Source: Blautia hominis (GTDB lineage: Bacteria > Bacillota > Clostridia > Lachnospirales > Lachnospiraceae). Taken from it: 64,000 nucleotides of DNA. A program made the translations under genes and the position numbers. Positions 46,488 through 55,475 of the stretch are shown piece by piece. Location of the stretch: the NCBI GenBank assembly GCA_002270465.1, contig NQOF01000004.1, positions 124,001-188,000 of the forward strand. Direction: 5' to 3'. Numbering within the stretch: the first letter of the stretch is position 1; each line of letters starts with the position of its first letter. The notes beneath the pieces are model-generated. The model saw nothing but the letters and a program-made list of their open reading frames with translations, was not told the DNA's origin and made no database searches.

Positions 46488-46629
46488 GTTACAGTTCACA
46501 GGTCACTGTACCGGGAGGCGTTTTCATGCGGAAGCATGAAGATCCCGAGGCAGGCAGCGCAATATGGGGCGGAATGCTCCATATCTGTGCATCGCGAAGC
46601 GTGTTACTGGACACGGAGTGAACAGTAAC
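46488..46629 (-). mobile_element. Family 1 miniature element, copy 2
   Basis: 142-bp inverted copy of the element at 4019. Ends GTTACAGTTCAC (46488-46499) and GTGAACAGTAAC (46618-46629), one mismatch. Flanks GTTTAATA (46480-46487) and ATTTAATA (46630-46637) match at 7 of 8. The terminal hairpin is on the right here. It fills most of the 390-bp gap between the divergent PhoH and phosphonate-ABC genes; apart from it I see only unassigned promoter-like AT-rich DNA. Confidence 0.85.
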
Positions 46630-46687
46630 ATTTAATAAGCTTTGTAAGCAGCTTTGCTGTACATGAAAGGAAAGGAGAATACATTTC

Positions 46688-47458
46688 ATGTTAGAACTTC
46701 AGAATGTAAAAAAATCCTATGACGGAGTCACTATTTTGCAGAATATCAATCTTTGTATCGAGGAGGGAGAGATCGTCTCTATCCTGGGCCCGTCCGGATG
46801 CGGAAAAACAACACTTTTGAATCTTATACTTGGCATTACTGATTTAGATGAAGGAAAGATCATATTCAATGAAAGAGATATCACAAACGTACCCATGGAG
46901 GAACGTGGATTTAACATTGTATTTCAGGATTATGCCCTGTTTCCCAATTTAAATGTATATGAAAATATTACCTATGGCCTCAGAAATAAACCGAATATTT
47001 CCAGCGATAAGGAAGTACAGGAATTCGTCCGCCTTCTGGGACTGGAAGAACACTTGGATAAAAAAATAGAACAGCTCTCCGGGGGTCAGAAACAGCGTGT
47101 GGCTCTTGCCAGGACCATGGTAATGAAGCCTAAGATACTCCTTCTGGATGAGCCTCTGAGTGCCCTTGACGGAGTCATTAAAGAATCTATCAAAGAAAAA
47201 ATAAAAGAGATCGCCAGGGAATTCCACCTGACTACCATCATCGTCACCCACGATCCCGAGGAAGCGCTGACTTTGTCCGATAAGGTGCTGATCGTGAACA
47301 AGGGAACCATTTCCCAGTACGGATGCCCGGAAGAGATCATCACTTCCCCGCAGAATCTCTTTGTAAAAGAGTTTATCCTGAACCAGCTTGAGATCAAGAA
47401 AAACAATATTTTTATGCTGTTCCGTCAGGATAAGCAGGTGAGCCTGCAGGTGGTGTAA
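46688..47458 (+). CDS. ABC transporter ATP-binding protein, phosphonate (2-AEP) type
   Basis: 256-residue ATPase of the PotA/FbpC-like class. Walker A GPSGCGKTT near 39, Q-loop VFQDYALFPN, signature LSGGQKQRVALARTM, Walker B ILLLDEPLSALD and His in IIVTHDPEEAL. AAAGGAG precedes the ATG. Followed by a permease, a binding protein and phnWX, which points to 2-aminoethylphosphonate uptake. Confidence 0.92.
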   Translation: MLELQNVKKSYDGVTILQNINLCIEEGEIVSILGPSGCGKTTLLNLILGITDLDEGKIIFNERDITNVPMEERGFNIVFQDYALFPNLNVYENITYGLRNKPNISSDKEVQEFVRLLGLEEHLDKKIEQLSGGQKQRVALARTMVMKPKILLLDEPLSALDGVIKESIKEKIKEIAREFHLTTIIVTHDPEEALTLSDKVLIVNKGTISQYGCPEEIITSPQNLFVKEFILNQLEIKKNNIFMLFRQDKQVSLQVV

Positions 47459-47462
47459 ACAT

Positions 47463-49142
47463 ATGATAAAAAGAAACGAAAAGGAAATAAAAGTAATCTA
47501 TGTGCTGGTGGTCCTCCTGTTTCTGGTCTTCCTTGCGGTCCCCATACTGAGACTTCTGGGAAAGTCCTTTGAAGGGGCAGCTGGGCTGTCCGTGGAGAAT
47601 TACATAACCGTGCTGACAGGAAAAGGATTCGGCAGGGCGCTCCTGAACAGTCTGTGGATCTCGGTCTGCAGCGCGCTTCTGGCCACTCTGCTGGCTTTTT
47701 TCCTGGCTTATACCATCCACTATACAAACCTGAAAAAGAGGACAAAAAAACTGATCCGTACCCTGGCTGTGCTGCCTATGCTGCTTCCCACAATTACTTA
47801 CGGGTTTGCGATCATTTATTCCTTTGGTAAACAGGGACTTCTGACTAGACTTTTCGGACGTCAGATTTTTGAGATATATGGGTTTAACGGTCTGCTTCTG
47901 GGGTATGTGATCTATACCCTTCCCGTTTCCTTCCTGCTTATTCTGAACACTATGAGCTACATAGATAAGAAGTTTATGGTGGTGTCCAGAGTCATGGGAG
48001 ATAAGCCCTTCGCCACCTTTATGGGAACCGTGGTACGCCCTCTTCTGGGCACCCTTGCGGCCTCCATGGTACAGTGCTTTTTCCTGTGCTTCACAGATTA
48101 CGGGATCCCTGCATCAGTGGGCGGAAAATTTGAGGTTGTGGCAACCGTTCTCTATAACGAGATGCTGGGCAGTATACCCAATTTCCAGAATGGAGCCGTG
48201 GTGGCAATGATGATGCTCCTTCCCTCTGTGCTGAGTATCTCCCTGCTTCACTGGCTGGAACGCTACAATGTCCGATACAACAAAATTTCCACCATAGAAA
48301 TAAGAAAAAACAGGAAGAGAGATTACTTCTGCGGCCTGTCCAGCAGCGTGATCCTGCTTGTGATCCTCTCCGTGTTTGCTGTGATCCTTGTGGTTCCCTT
48401 TGTGGAGGAATGGCCGTACCGAACCAATTTCACCCTGTCGCATGTGACAGAAGTGTTCCGGGACAGCAGTCTGCTGGGGGTTTACAAAAATTCACTGTTT
48501 ATGGCAGTGCTGACAGCCCTTGCGGGGCTTATCACCACTTACGGTGCGGCACTTGCCACAGCCAGAAGCCAGCTGGGCAGGAAATGGAAGGGGATCATTG
48601 AGAGCATCGCGCTGGTGACTAACACCATCCCGGGTATGGTGATCGGTATTGCCTTTCTTCTCATTTTTACGGGCACACCGCTGCAGAACACCTTTGCTCT
48701 GATCATCCTGTGCAATGTGGTGCATTTTTTCTCCACACCATATCTGATGATGAAGAATTCCCTGGAGAAGCTGAACAGTTCCTGGGAGACAACTGCCCTT
48801 CTCATGGGGGACTCCTGGGCAAAGACCATCTTCAGGATCGTGACGCCCAACATGCGCTCCACTATCCTGGAAGTGTTCAGCTATTACTTCGTCAACGCCA
48901 TGGTGACAGTCAGCGCCGTCATCTTCATTGCCGGTGCCAGGACCATGGTCATCACCACCAAGATAAAGGAACTTCAGTATTATACCAGATTCAATGAAAT
49001 ATTCGTCCTGTCCCTGCTGATCCTGGCAACGAATCTGCTGGTAAAGGGACTTGTGGGATATCTGTCCCAGAGGGAATTTCATCCGGGAAAGATCCTGGAC
49101 TTATCCATATTAAAAAAGAAAAGAGGAGTACAGAAAATATGA
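47463..49142 (+). CDS. Fused two-module ABC permease for 2-aminoethylphosphonate
   Basis: 559-residue membrane protein with two binding-protein-dependent permease modules in one chain, about 12 spans. Module 1 spans residues 1-270 (loop SRVMGDKPFATFMGTVVRPLLGT) and module 2 residues 290-545 (loop TTALLMGDSWAKTIFRIVTPNMRS). This fused architecture is like FbpB, replacing separate PhnU and PhnV chains. Its stop overlaps the next ATG. Confidence 0.9.
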   Translation: MIKRNEKEIKVIYVLVVLLFLVFLAVPILRLLGKSFEGAAGLSVENYITVLTGKGFGRALLNSLWISVCSALLATLLAFFLAYTIHYTNLKKRTKKLIRTLAVLPMLLPTITYGFAIIYSFGKQGLLTRLFGRQIFEIYGFNGLLLGYVIYTLPVSFLLILNTMSYIDKKFMVVSRVMGDKPFATFMGTVVRPLLGTLAASMVQCFFLCFTDYGIPASVGGKFEVVATVLYNEMLGSIPNFQNGAVVAMMMLLPSVLSISLLHWLERYNVRYNKISTIEIRKNRKRDYFCGLSSSVILLVILSVFAVILVVPFVEEWPYRTNFTLSHVTEVFRDSSLLGVYKNSLFMAVLTALAGLITTYGAALATARSQLGRKWKGIIESIALVTNTIPGMVIGIAFLLIFTGTPLQNTFALIILCNVVHFFSTPYLMMKNSLEKLNSSWETTALLMGDSWAKTIFRIVTPNMRSTILEVFSYYFVNAMVTVSAVIFIAGARTMVITTKIKELQYYTRFNEIFVLSLLILATNLLVKGLVGYLSQREFHPGKILDLSILKKKRGVQKI

Positions 49143-50116
49143 AAATGAAAAAAGTAACAGCATTTATAATGACAGCAGCCCTGGGGGCATCCATTCTTGC
49201 CGGATGCGGCTCAGGCAGTGAGAAACAGGTAGTCATCTATTCAAACGCAGATGATGAGGCTGTGGAAGCCATGAAAGAGACCCTGGACGCAAACGGCTAC
49301 GAGGGAAAATATCTGTTCCAGACCTTCGGCACCTCCGAACTGGGGGGCAAACTGCTGGCAGAGGGAAAAAACATTGAGGCAGACATGGTGACCATGAGTT
49401 CCTTTTACCTGGACAGTGCCCAGGAGCAGAACAACATGTTCCAAGATCTGACCTTTGACTATGACACCCTCACAGAATTCCCCGCATTCTATGCGCCTAT
49501 CACCTCCCAGGAGGGAGCGATTCTTCTGAACACGGAGATGCTCAGTGAAAATAAGCTGGACAGGCCTGAAAGCCTCAAAGACCTGACAAAGCCGGAATAC
49601 AAAGACCTGCTGTCTGTGACAGACATCAAAAGTTCATCCACAGCATGGCTTCTCATGCAGGCCCTTGTCAGCGAATACGGGGAGGACGGCGCCAAGGACG
49701 TTCTGAAAGGCATCTATGAAAATGCCGGCGCACACATCGAAAGTTCAGGCTCCGCGCCACTGAAAAAGATCCGTGCCGGTGAGGTTGCCGTTGGATTCGG
49801 TCTCCGCCACCAGGCAGTTGCCGACAAAAAGGACGGCCTTCCCGTAGACTATGTGGACCCAAAAGAGGGCAATTTCTCCCTCACAGAGTCCGTTGCAGTG
49901 GTCGACAAGAAAGACGCCAATCCCCTGGCTATGGAAATGGCCCAGTGTATCGTGGAAAAGGGAAGAAGCGAGCTGATCAAGACATATCCAAACCCAATCT
50001 ATCAGGGCGAGGAAGCCGACCCGGAAAATGTGTCCACCTATCCGAAAGTTTTCTCAGAGAAGTTAACCGTATCCCTTCTGGAACGCCATCAGGAGCTTTC
50101 AGAGGAATGTAAATAA
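49139..50116 (+). CDS. Phosphonate-type substrate-binding lipoprotein
   Basis: 325-residue lipoprotein; signal MKMKKVTAFIMTAALGASILAGC with Cys as lipidation site. The mature protein (VVIYSNADDEAVEAM, then KIRAGEVAVGFGLRHQAVAD) belongs to the extracellular binding protein class of iron/2-AEP/polyamine type. GAGGAG lies 10 bases upstream. The ligand is inferred to be 2-aminoethylphosphonate from the two genes that follow. Confidence 0.9.
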   Translation: MKMKKVTAFIMTAALGASILAGCGSGSEKQVVIYSNADDEAVEAMKETLDANGYEGKYLFQTFGTSELGGKLLAEGKNIEADMVTMSSFYLDSAQEQNNMFQDLTFDYDTLTEFPAFYAPITSQEGAILLNTEMLSENKLDRPESLKDLTKPEYKDLLSVTDIKSSSTAWLLMQALVSEYGEDGAKDVLKGIYENAGAHIESSGSAPLKKIRAGEVAVGFGLRHQAVADKKDGLPVDYVDPKEGNFSLTESVAVVDKKDANPLAMEMAQCIVEKGRSELIKTYPNPIYQGEEADPENVSTYPKVFSEKLTVSLLERHQELSEECK

Positions 50117-50157
50117 GCAGCCACACCAATACAAATAAAAACACAGGAGAAATGAAA

Positions 50158-51255
50158 ATGCTAAACTATAAATTATTAACCCCAGGCCCATTGACCACAA
50201 CAGACACCGTTAAAAAAGAGATGCTTTTTGACCACTGCACATGGGATGATGACTACAAAAAGATCACCCTGAAAATCCGCAGCCAGCTTCTGAAGCTGGC
50301 CCATGTATCCGAGCCGGAATACACAGTTGTCCTCATGCAGGGCAGCGGAACCTTTGGCGTGGAGTCTGTCATCACCAGCGTGATCGGCAAAAGCGACAAA
50401 CTCCTCATTGCAGCAAACGGCGCCTATGGGGAGAGAATGGCCGACATTGCCGCACATGCAGGCATCCCCTATGTACTTTACCGCGAGGAGTACGACAAAG
50501 TCCCCTCCGCAAAGATTATTAAAAAGATCATGAAAGAGGACCCGGAGATCACACATGTATCCATGGTACACAGCGAGACAACATCCGGTATCCTCAACGA
50601 CATAGAGTCAGTTGCAAAAGTTGTAAAAGAGATGGGCAGGACCTTCATCGTGGATGCCATGTCCAGCTTCGGCGGCGTAGATATCCCGGCAGCCAAATGG
50701 GGTATAGACTTCCTGATCAGCAGTGCAAACAAATGCATCCAGGGTGTTCCCGGATTTTCCTTCATCATCTGCAGAACAGACAAACTCATGGACAGCAGCG
50801 GAAAAGCCAGAAGCCTGTCCCTGGACCTGTACGACCAGTGGCTGACCATGAACAAAGACGGTAAATGGCGTTTCACATCCCCCACCCACGTAGTTCTGGC
50901 CTTTGCGAAGGCCCTGGAGGAACTGGAGGAGGAGGGCGGCATCCCGGCCCGTTCCAAACGCTACGCAGAGAACAACAAATACCTCATTGAAAAACTACAG
51001 GAGCTGGGAATCCGGCCCTACATAGAAGGCAGATACCAGGGTCCCATCATCACTACCTTCTTCTATCCGGAGGGAAGCCACTTCTCCTTCCAGGAGATGT
51101 ACCGGTACATCAAAGAGAGAGGCTATGCCATCTACCCGGGCAAAGTCACAGATGCCGACACCTTCCGCATCGGAAACATAGGCGAGATCTACCATGAGGA
51201 CATGGAAAACCTTTACAACATCATCAAAGAATTTCTGGAGGCAGACAAAAAATGA
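50158..51255 (+). CDS. phnW: 2-aminoethylphosphonate:pyruvate transaminase
   Basis: Pyridoxal-phosphate enzyme that converts 2-aminoethylphosphonate and pyruvate to phosphonoacetaldehyde and alanine. 365 residues. Signature start LLTPGPLTTTDTVKKEMLFDH, MVHSETTSGILNDIE, DAMSSFGG and the cofactor Lys192 in SSANKCIQG. The ATG at 50158 sits 7 bases after AGGAGA; the ATG at 50152 is too close. The stop overlaps the phnX ATG. Confidence 0.96.
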   Translation: MLNYKLLTPGPLTTTDTVKKEMLFDHCTWDDDYKKITLKIRSQLLKLAHVSEPEYTVVLMQGSGTFGVESVITSVIGKSDKLLIAANGAYGERMADIAAHAGIPYVLYREEYDKVPSAKIIKKIMKEDPEITHVSMVHSETTSGILNDIESVAKVVKEMGRTFIVDAMSSFGGVDIPAAKWGIDFLISSANKCIQGVPGFSFIICRTDKLMDSSGKARSLSLDLYDQWLTMNKDGKWRFTSPTHVVLAFAKALEELEEEGGIPARSKRYAENNKYLIEKLQELGIRPYIEGRYQGPIITTFFYPEGSHFSFQEMYRYIKERGYAIYPGKVTDADTFRIGNIGEIYHEDMENLYNIIKEFLEADKK

Positions 51256-52019
51256 ACAAATTTGACGCGATCATATTCGACTGGGCAGGAACCACAGTAG
51301 ACTACGGAAGCTTTGCTCCCGTACAGGCATTCATAAAAGCCTTTGAAGAGTTTGGCATAACCCCCACAATAGAAGAGGTACGCGCCCCCATGGGTATGCT
51401 CAAGATAGACCACATCCGCACCATGCTTTCCATGGAGCGCATTAAAGATCTGTGGACCCAGATCCACGGCACCCCCTGGACCGAGGACGACGTAAAAGAA
51501 GTGTACGAGCACAGCGAGACCGCCATCCTGGAGATCCTCCCGGACTTTGCGTCCCCCAAGCCCCACGTCCCTGAAACCATAGAAAAACTACGGAGCCTGG
51601 GCCTGCAGATAGGCTCCACTACAGGCTACACAGAGCAAATGATGAAAATAGTAGCCCCCAGAGCCGCAGAACAAGGCTATGCTCCCGACTTCTGGTTCAG
51701 CCCCGATGATGTAGGCGGCATCGGCCGTCCCTACCCCTACATGATCTTCCGCAACATGGAATCCATGCACCTCATGGATGTCCGCCGCATCATAAAAGTA
51801 GGAGACACGGTAGCTGACATCAAAGAAGGCAAAAACGCAGGCATGCTCTCCGTAGGCATCCTGGAAGGCAGCTCCGTCCTGGGCCTCACCGAATCCGAAT
51901 ACAACGCCCTGTCCCCAGCCGACAAGTCCGCCCGTCTCACCCAGGCCGCCCAAACCTACAAGGCCGCCGGCGCCGACCACATCATCCAAGACATCCGAGG
52001 CCTCCTAGACCTCCTATAG
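51252..52019 (+). CDS. phnX: Phosphonoacetaldehyde hydrolase
   Basis: HAD-superfamily phosphonatase that cleaves the carbon-phosphorus bond of phosphonoacetaldehyde to acetaldehyde and phosphate. 255 residues, slightly shorter than the usual 265-275. Nucleophile Asp10 (FDWAGTTVDYG), Schiff-base Lys51 (GMLKIDHIR), GRPYPYM and VGDTVADIKEG are all present. The second half is strikingly rich in C on the top strand (CCC and GCC codons), unlike the upstream genes. With phnW it completes 2-AEP breakdown. Confidence 0.95.
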   Translation: MNKFDAIIFDWAGTTVDYGSFAPVQAFIKAFEEFGITPTIEEVRAPMGMLKIDHIRTMLSMERIKDLWTQIHGTPWTEDDVKEVYEHSETAILEILPDFASPKPHVPETIEKLRSLGLQIGSTTGYTEQMMKIVAPRAAEQGYAPDFWFSPDDVGGIGRPYPYMIFRNMESMHLMDVRRIIKVGDTVADIKEGKNAGMLSVGILEGSSVLGLTESEYNALSPADKSARLTQAAQTYKAAGADHIIQDIRGLLDLL

Positions 52020-52032
52020 TCAACATCCCCAA

Positions 52033-52073
52033 AAAGAACCGCCCCCAACTCCAACAATCGGGTGCGGTTCTTT
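52033..52073. terminator. Bidirectional terminator between phnX and the AraC gene
   Basis: AAAGAACCGC (52033-52042) pairs with GCGGTTCTTT (52064-52073), with CCCC/GGG extending the stem. A and T runs on both sides let it act for both convergent genes. Confidence 0.8.
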
Positions 52074-52150
52074 CCGCAGGTTAGCTGAGGGACGCGGAAC
52101 CTCGAAGAGAATCTGAAACATCTCCCCTCCTCCCCCGTCCCTTTCGCCAC

Positions 52151-53371
52151 CTACTTCTGATGTATCATCTCCCGATACTCACTAGGCGTCCTCCCCATAT
52201 TCCTCTTAAACAACCGCGTAAAATAATTCAGATCCGCCACCCCGCACGCCGCCGCAATACTCTGTATCTGCAAATCCGTAGAATTCAGCAAGAGCACCGC
52301 ATTCTCAATCCTCTTCTTATTCACAAAATCCGTCAGCGTACTCCCCGTTTCCTTCTTAAACAGTGTAGACAGATAACTGGGGCTGATAGAAAACTCCTCC
52401 GCCAGCCTTTTAAGACTCAGATCATCGGTCAAATACAGGCAGATATGGTTGATCACATTCTGAATAATAGGTGAATATCCCTTCAAAGAATGAGACTTCA
52501 CCAGCAGACAATACTTCCGCATCATTTCCCGTTTCAGCTTCCCGTCCTCATCCTCACTGGTGATCGTCTCAATCTCCCGTGCATACTTAGAAGAAAGTTC
52601 ATCCAGATACAGCGGGTGCACCCCGCCATACTCCGCAGCCTTCCGCAGGAGGGTATTTAATATGATCAGATAATTCTTAGAGTCCCGAATCCGGTTGGAA
52701 AGCCTCTGCTCCAGTGAGACCGTCATTTCCCCGGCTGCCAGCAGTTCTATCTTTTTATAATTTCCTGAAGCCACTGCCTGCATCATCTCCTGCTCTGACC
52801 GGTACCGCTGTTCGATCAGCTCCCGGTTTTCCAGATTGACCTGTGCCTGTCCATAGTAAACCTTTGTAATCTCATCCATAAACATATCACAGTATTCAAC
52901 AGAAAAATGTTCAGCCCCGCCAAATATTTCCGCTGCCAGCAGAAGCAGTATGGTGCGCACATCATCTGCGTGGTTAATGAAAGGGATCAGTTCATAGTAC
53001 TGTTTCAAAAATCCGGAAAACTCTGTGGGGATGGACAATCTTTGCTGCATCTGCAGGATGAATTTTTTATCGGCTCTGTGCTGCAGATAAGGCCCGGCTA
53101 TAAAAAAGGCAGGTGATTCCGTCTCCGGCAGCCGCATCACTGTGTGATGACAGTTAAAACAATCTTTGGAAAAATACATCACATGCTCTTTACTGTTTCT
53201 GATAAAATGCAGTGCGTTATCCCTGGAATCACTGTCTGCCGCAATTTTCTTTCTCAGTCCCAGATCCAGATCAACATGGTCAAGTTCATCTTCCGTTAAA
53301 ATATAGGTTTGGAAATTATAATTTTTTAACACTTTACGGGAAAAATTCAAAACAGTGTCATACGACGCCAT
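52151..53371 (-). CDS. AraC-family transcriptional regulator
   Basis: 406-residue regulator. The N-terminal 290 residues form an unassigned sensing part (with a Cys-x2-His-His stretch NCHHTVM). The C-terminal AraC domain reads LSLKRLAEEFSISPSYLSTLFKKETGSTL..., then IQSIAAACGVADLNYFTRLFKRNMGRTPSEYR. No receiver domain, so it is not a YesN type. GAGGGG lies upstream of the ATG. It is convergent with the phosphonate operon and divergent from the glucuronidase gene; either could be its target. Confidence 0.88.
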   Translation of the reverse strand: MASYDTVLNFSRKVLKNYNFQTYILTEDELDHVDLDLGLRKKIAADSDSRDNALHFIRNSKEHVMYFSKDCFNCHHTVMRLPETESPAFFIAGPYLQHRADKKFILQMQQRLSIPTEFSGFLKQYYELIPFINHADDVRTILLLLAAEIFGGAEHFSVEYCDMFMDEITKVYYGQAQVNLENRELIEQRYRSEQEMMQAVASGNYKKIELLAAGEMTVSLEQRLSNRIRDSKNYLIILNTLLRKAAEYGGVHPLYLDELSSKYAREIETITSEDEDGKLKREMMRKYCLLVKSHSLKGYSPIIQNVINHICLYLTDDLSLKRLAEEFSISPSYLSTLFKKETGSTLTDFVNKKRIENAVLLLNSTDLQIQSIAAACGVADLNYFTRLFKRNMGRTPSEYREMIHQK

Positions 53372-53490
53372 ACATCTGCCCCCTCATACTATTTTTAATT
53401 ATTATCATACAATTTTTTGAAATGTTCAAGTCCTAAATAAAAAAATGCGAATAAAGCAAAAAAATGTAAGAATGATGTTGGCTTAAAACT

Positions 53491-53503
53491 GCTAGAATCT
53501 AGC
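53491..53503. promoter_or_regulatory. Perfect 13-bp palindrome before the glucuronidase gene
   Basis: GCTAGAATCTAGC is symmetric around its centre and lies 27 bp before the ATG. It contains the -10-like TAGAAT, although no good -35 box is visible at the right distance. A candidate operator for the ROK or AraC regulator of this region. Confidence 0.4.
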
Positions 53504-53529
53504 CATACAAGGAACGAGGAGGAGAAGAA

Positions 53530-55350
53530 ATGTTACAGTATTCAATGTTATACCCAAAACAGTCCGTATCCAGAAGAACCGTGAGCATGGATGGCATGTG
53601 GAAATTTAGCCTGGACCCGGAAGGAAAGGGAACAGAAAACGGGTGGACAGATGGAATCCCGCAGGCAGACCTGATTCCCGTGCCTGCCAGCTTTCAGGAT
53701 TTTTACACAGACAAAGATACAAGGGAATATGCAGGTGATCTTTGGTATGAGACAGATGTATTTGTTCCGGAAGAATACGCAGGAAAAAATGTAGCTATCC
53801 GCTTTGGCTGTGCAACCCACAGAGCAGAGGTTTATTTAAACGGTGTTCATGTGACGTCTCATGTGGGCGGGTTCCTTCCCTTTATGGCTGACATTACAAA
53901 TGTGGCCAGATACAATGCAGTAAACAAGGTTGTTGTCAAGATCAACAATGAGCTGAGCGAGACCAACATCCCCTGCGGTAAGACAAAAGTCCTCAGCAAT
54001 GGAAAGAAAATGAACAGTCCGTATTTTGACTTTTTCAACTATTCCGGATTGCAGCGCCCTGTAAAGCTGGTTGCATATCCAAAGGAATATGTGTTTGACC
54101 TGACAGTGGACCACAGGATAAACGGCAGAGATGCGGAGGTTTCTTACAGCGTTGTAACCACAGGAAAGCATCCGGTGGAGGTTACGGTTTATGATGAGGA
54201 TGGCAGAGAAGTGGCAGTTTCCCAGGGAAAAGAGGGAATCCTCCACATTGAAAATGCACATCTATGGCAGGTGAGAAACGCCTATCTCTATACCTTTACG
54301 GTGCGCATCAAGGACGAAGAGGAAGTGTTGGATGAATACAGTGAGGAGATCGGCGTCCGGACTGTGGAGGTAAAGGGAAAAGATATTCTGATCAACGGTT
54401 CTCCTGTTTATCTGAAAGGTTTTGGAAAACACGAGGATAGTGATATTGTGGGCCGCGGATTTCATATTGGGGTTATGAAGAGAGACTTTGAATGTATGAA
54501 ATGGATCGGAGCCAACTCCTTCCGTACCTCCCATTATCCATACAGTGATGAGATTTACCAGATGGCAGACCGTGAAGGCTTCCTGGTCATTGATGAGGTT
54601 CCGGCTGTGGGACTTTTTGAGAGTCTGATGAACTTCATGGAGGCATCCACCGGAAAGAAGACGGCATTTTTTGCAAAAGACACCATCCCTGAACTGCTGG
54701 AAAATCATCTGCACGCAGTGGAGGAGATGATAACCAGGGACAAGAACCATGCCTGTGTCATTGCCTGGTCCCTGTTAAACGAGCCTGAGACCACAGATGA
54801 GGCCGCGGTGCCGTATTTTGAGAAAGTGTTTGCGCGGGCTCATGAGCTGGATGTGCAGAAGCGTCCCAGAACATTTGCGCTGATCATGAATTCCCTGCCG
54901 GATACCTGCAAATGCTATCATCTGGCAGATGTGATCAGTATGAACCGTTACTATGGCTGGTATCTTATGGGCGGATACGAGATGTGTGACGCAGAGGCGG
55001 CATTCCGGGCAGAGATGGACAAGTGGGCCGGCAAGAACCTGGACAGACCGTTTATCTTCACCGAATATGGAGCTGACACGTATGCCGCGGAGCATAAACT
55101 GCCTTCTGTTATGTGGAGCCAGGAATACCAGAAAGAATATCTGGAAATGTGCCACAGAGTATTTGACTCCTATGATTTCATCAAAGGTGAGCAGGTTTGG
55201 AATTTTGCGGATTTCCAGACCACAGAGGGGATCATGCGTGTAAACGGCAACAAAAAGGGAATCTTCACCAGACAGAGACAGCCAAAAGATGCAGCCTTTT
55301 ACTTTAAGGAGCGCTGGGAAAGCCTGCCGCTGGACCATAAAAGTAAGTAA
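53530..55350 (+). CDS. uidA: Beta-glucuronidase (GH2), Loop 1 class
   Basis: Removes glucuronic acid from glucuronides. 606 residues, no signal peptide, so it acts in the cytoplasm. GH2 sugar-binding domain (WYETDVFVPEEYAGKNV), immunoglobulin-like domain, then the TIM barrel. Acid/base Glu418 (LLNEPET), nucleophile Glu512 (FTEYGAD), and the glucuronate-specific Asn574-x-Lys576 (NGNKKG), which galactosidases lack. The loop after PAVG (361-391) equals the length of the E. coli Loop 1, the class linked to small drug-glucuronide turnover. GAGGAGGAG precedes the ATG. A symporter gene follows. Confidence 0.96.
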   Translation: MLQYSMLYPKQSVSRRTVSMDGMWKFSLDPEGKGTENGWTDGIPQADLIPVPASFQDFYTDKDTREYAGDLWYETDVFVPEEYAGKNVAIRFGCATHRAEVYLNGVHVTSHVGGFLPFMADITNVARYNAVNKVVVKINNELSETNIPCGKTKVLSNGKKMNSPYFDFFNYSGLQRPVKLVAYPKEYVFDLTVDHRINGRDAEVSYSVVTTGKHPVEVTVYDEDGREVAVSQGKEGILHIENAHLWQVRNAYLYTFTVRIKDEEEVLDEYSEEIGVRTVEVKGKDILINGSPVYLKGFGKHEDSDIVGRGFHIGVMKRDFECMKWIGANSFRTSHYPYSDEIYQMADREGFLVIDEVPAVGLFESLMNFMEASTGKKTAFFAKDTIPELLENHLHAVEEMITRDKNHACVIAWSLLNEPETTDEAAVPYFEKVFARAHELDVQKRPRTFALIMNSLPDTCKCYHLADVISMNRYYGWYLMGGYEMCDAEAAFRAEMDKWAGKNLDRPFIFTEYGADTYAAEHKLPSVMWSQEYQKEYLEMCHRVFDSYDFIKGEQVWNFADFQTTEGIMRVNGNKKGIFTRQRQPKDAAFYFKERWESLPLDHKSK

Positions 55351-55373
55351 GTATAGCCCGCACTAAGCAGAGA

Positions 55374-55438
55374 GTTACTATTTACAGCCCTGCAAAAAAA
55401 GCAGTTCTGTAAACAGTAACACGCTTCGCGAGGCACAG
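55374..55438 (+). repeat. Rearranged family 1 element fragment between uidA and the symporter
   Basis: The hairpin GTTACTATTTACAG (55374-55387) pairs with CTGTAAACAGTAAC (55407-55420), one mismatch, with CTGC/GCAG inside and an A7 loop. ACGCTTCGCG and GGCACAG follow, as in the family 1 copy at 4046. The rest of the element is missing and no flanking duplication is seen. In the transcript it would form a strong stem between two co-directional genes and could dampen symporter expression. Confidence 0.65.
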
Positions 55439-55475
55439 TTGCCTGAGGATAAGAAAAAAATACAGGGAGATTACC

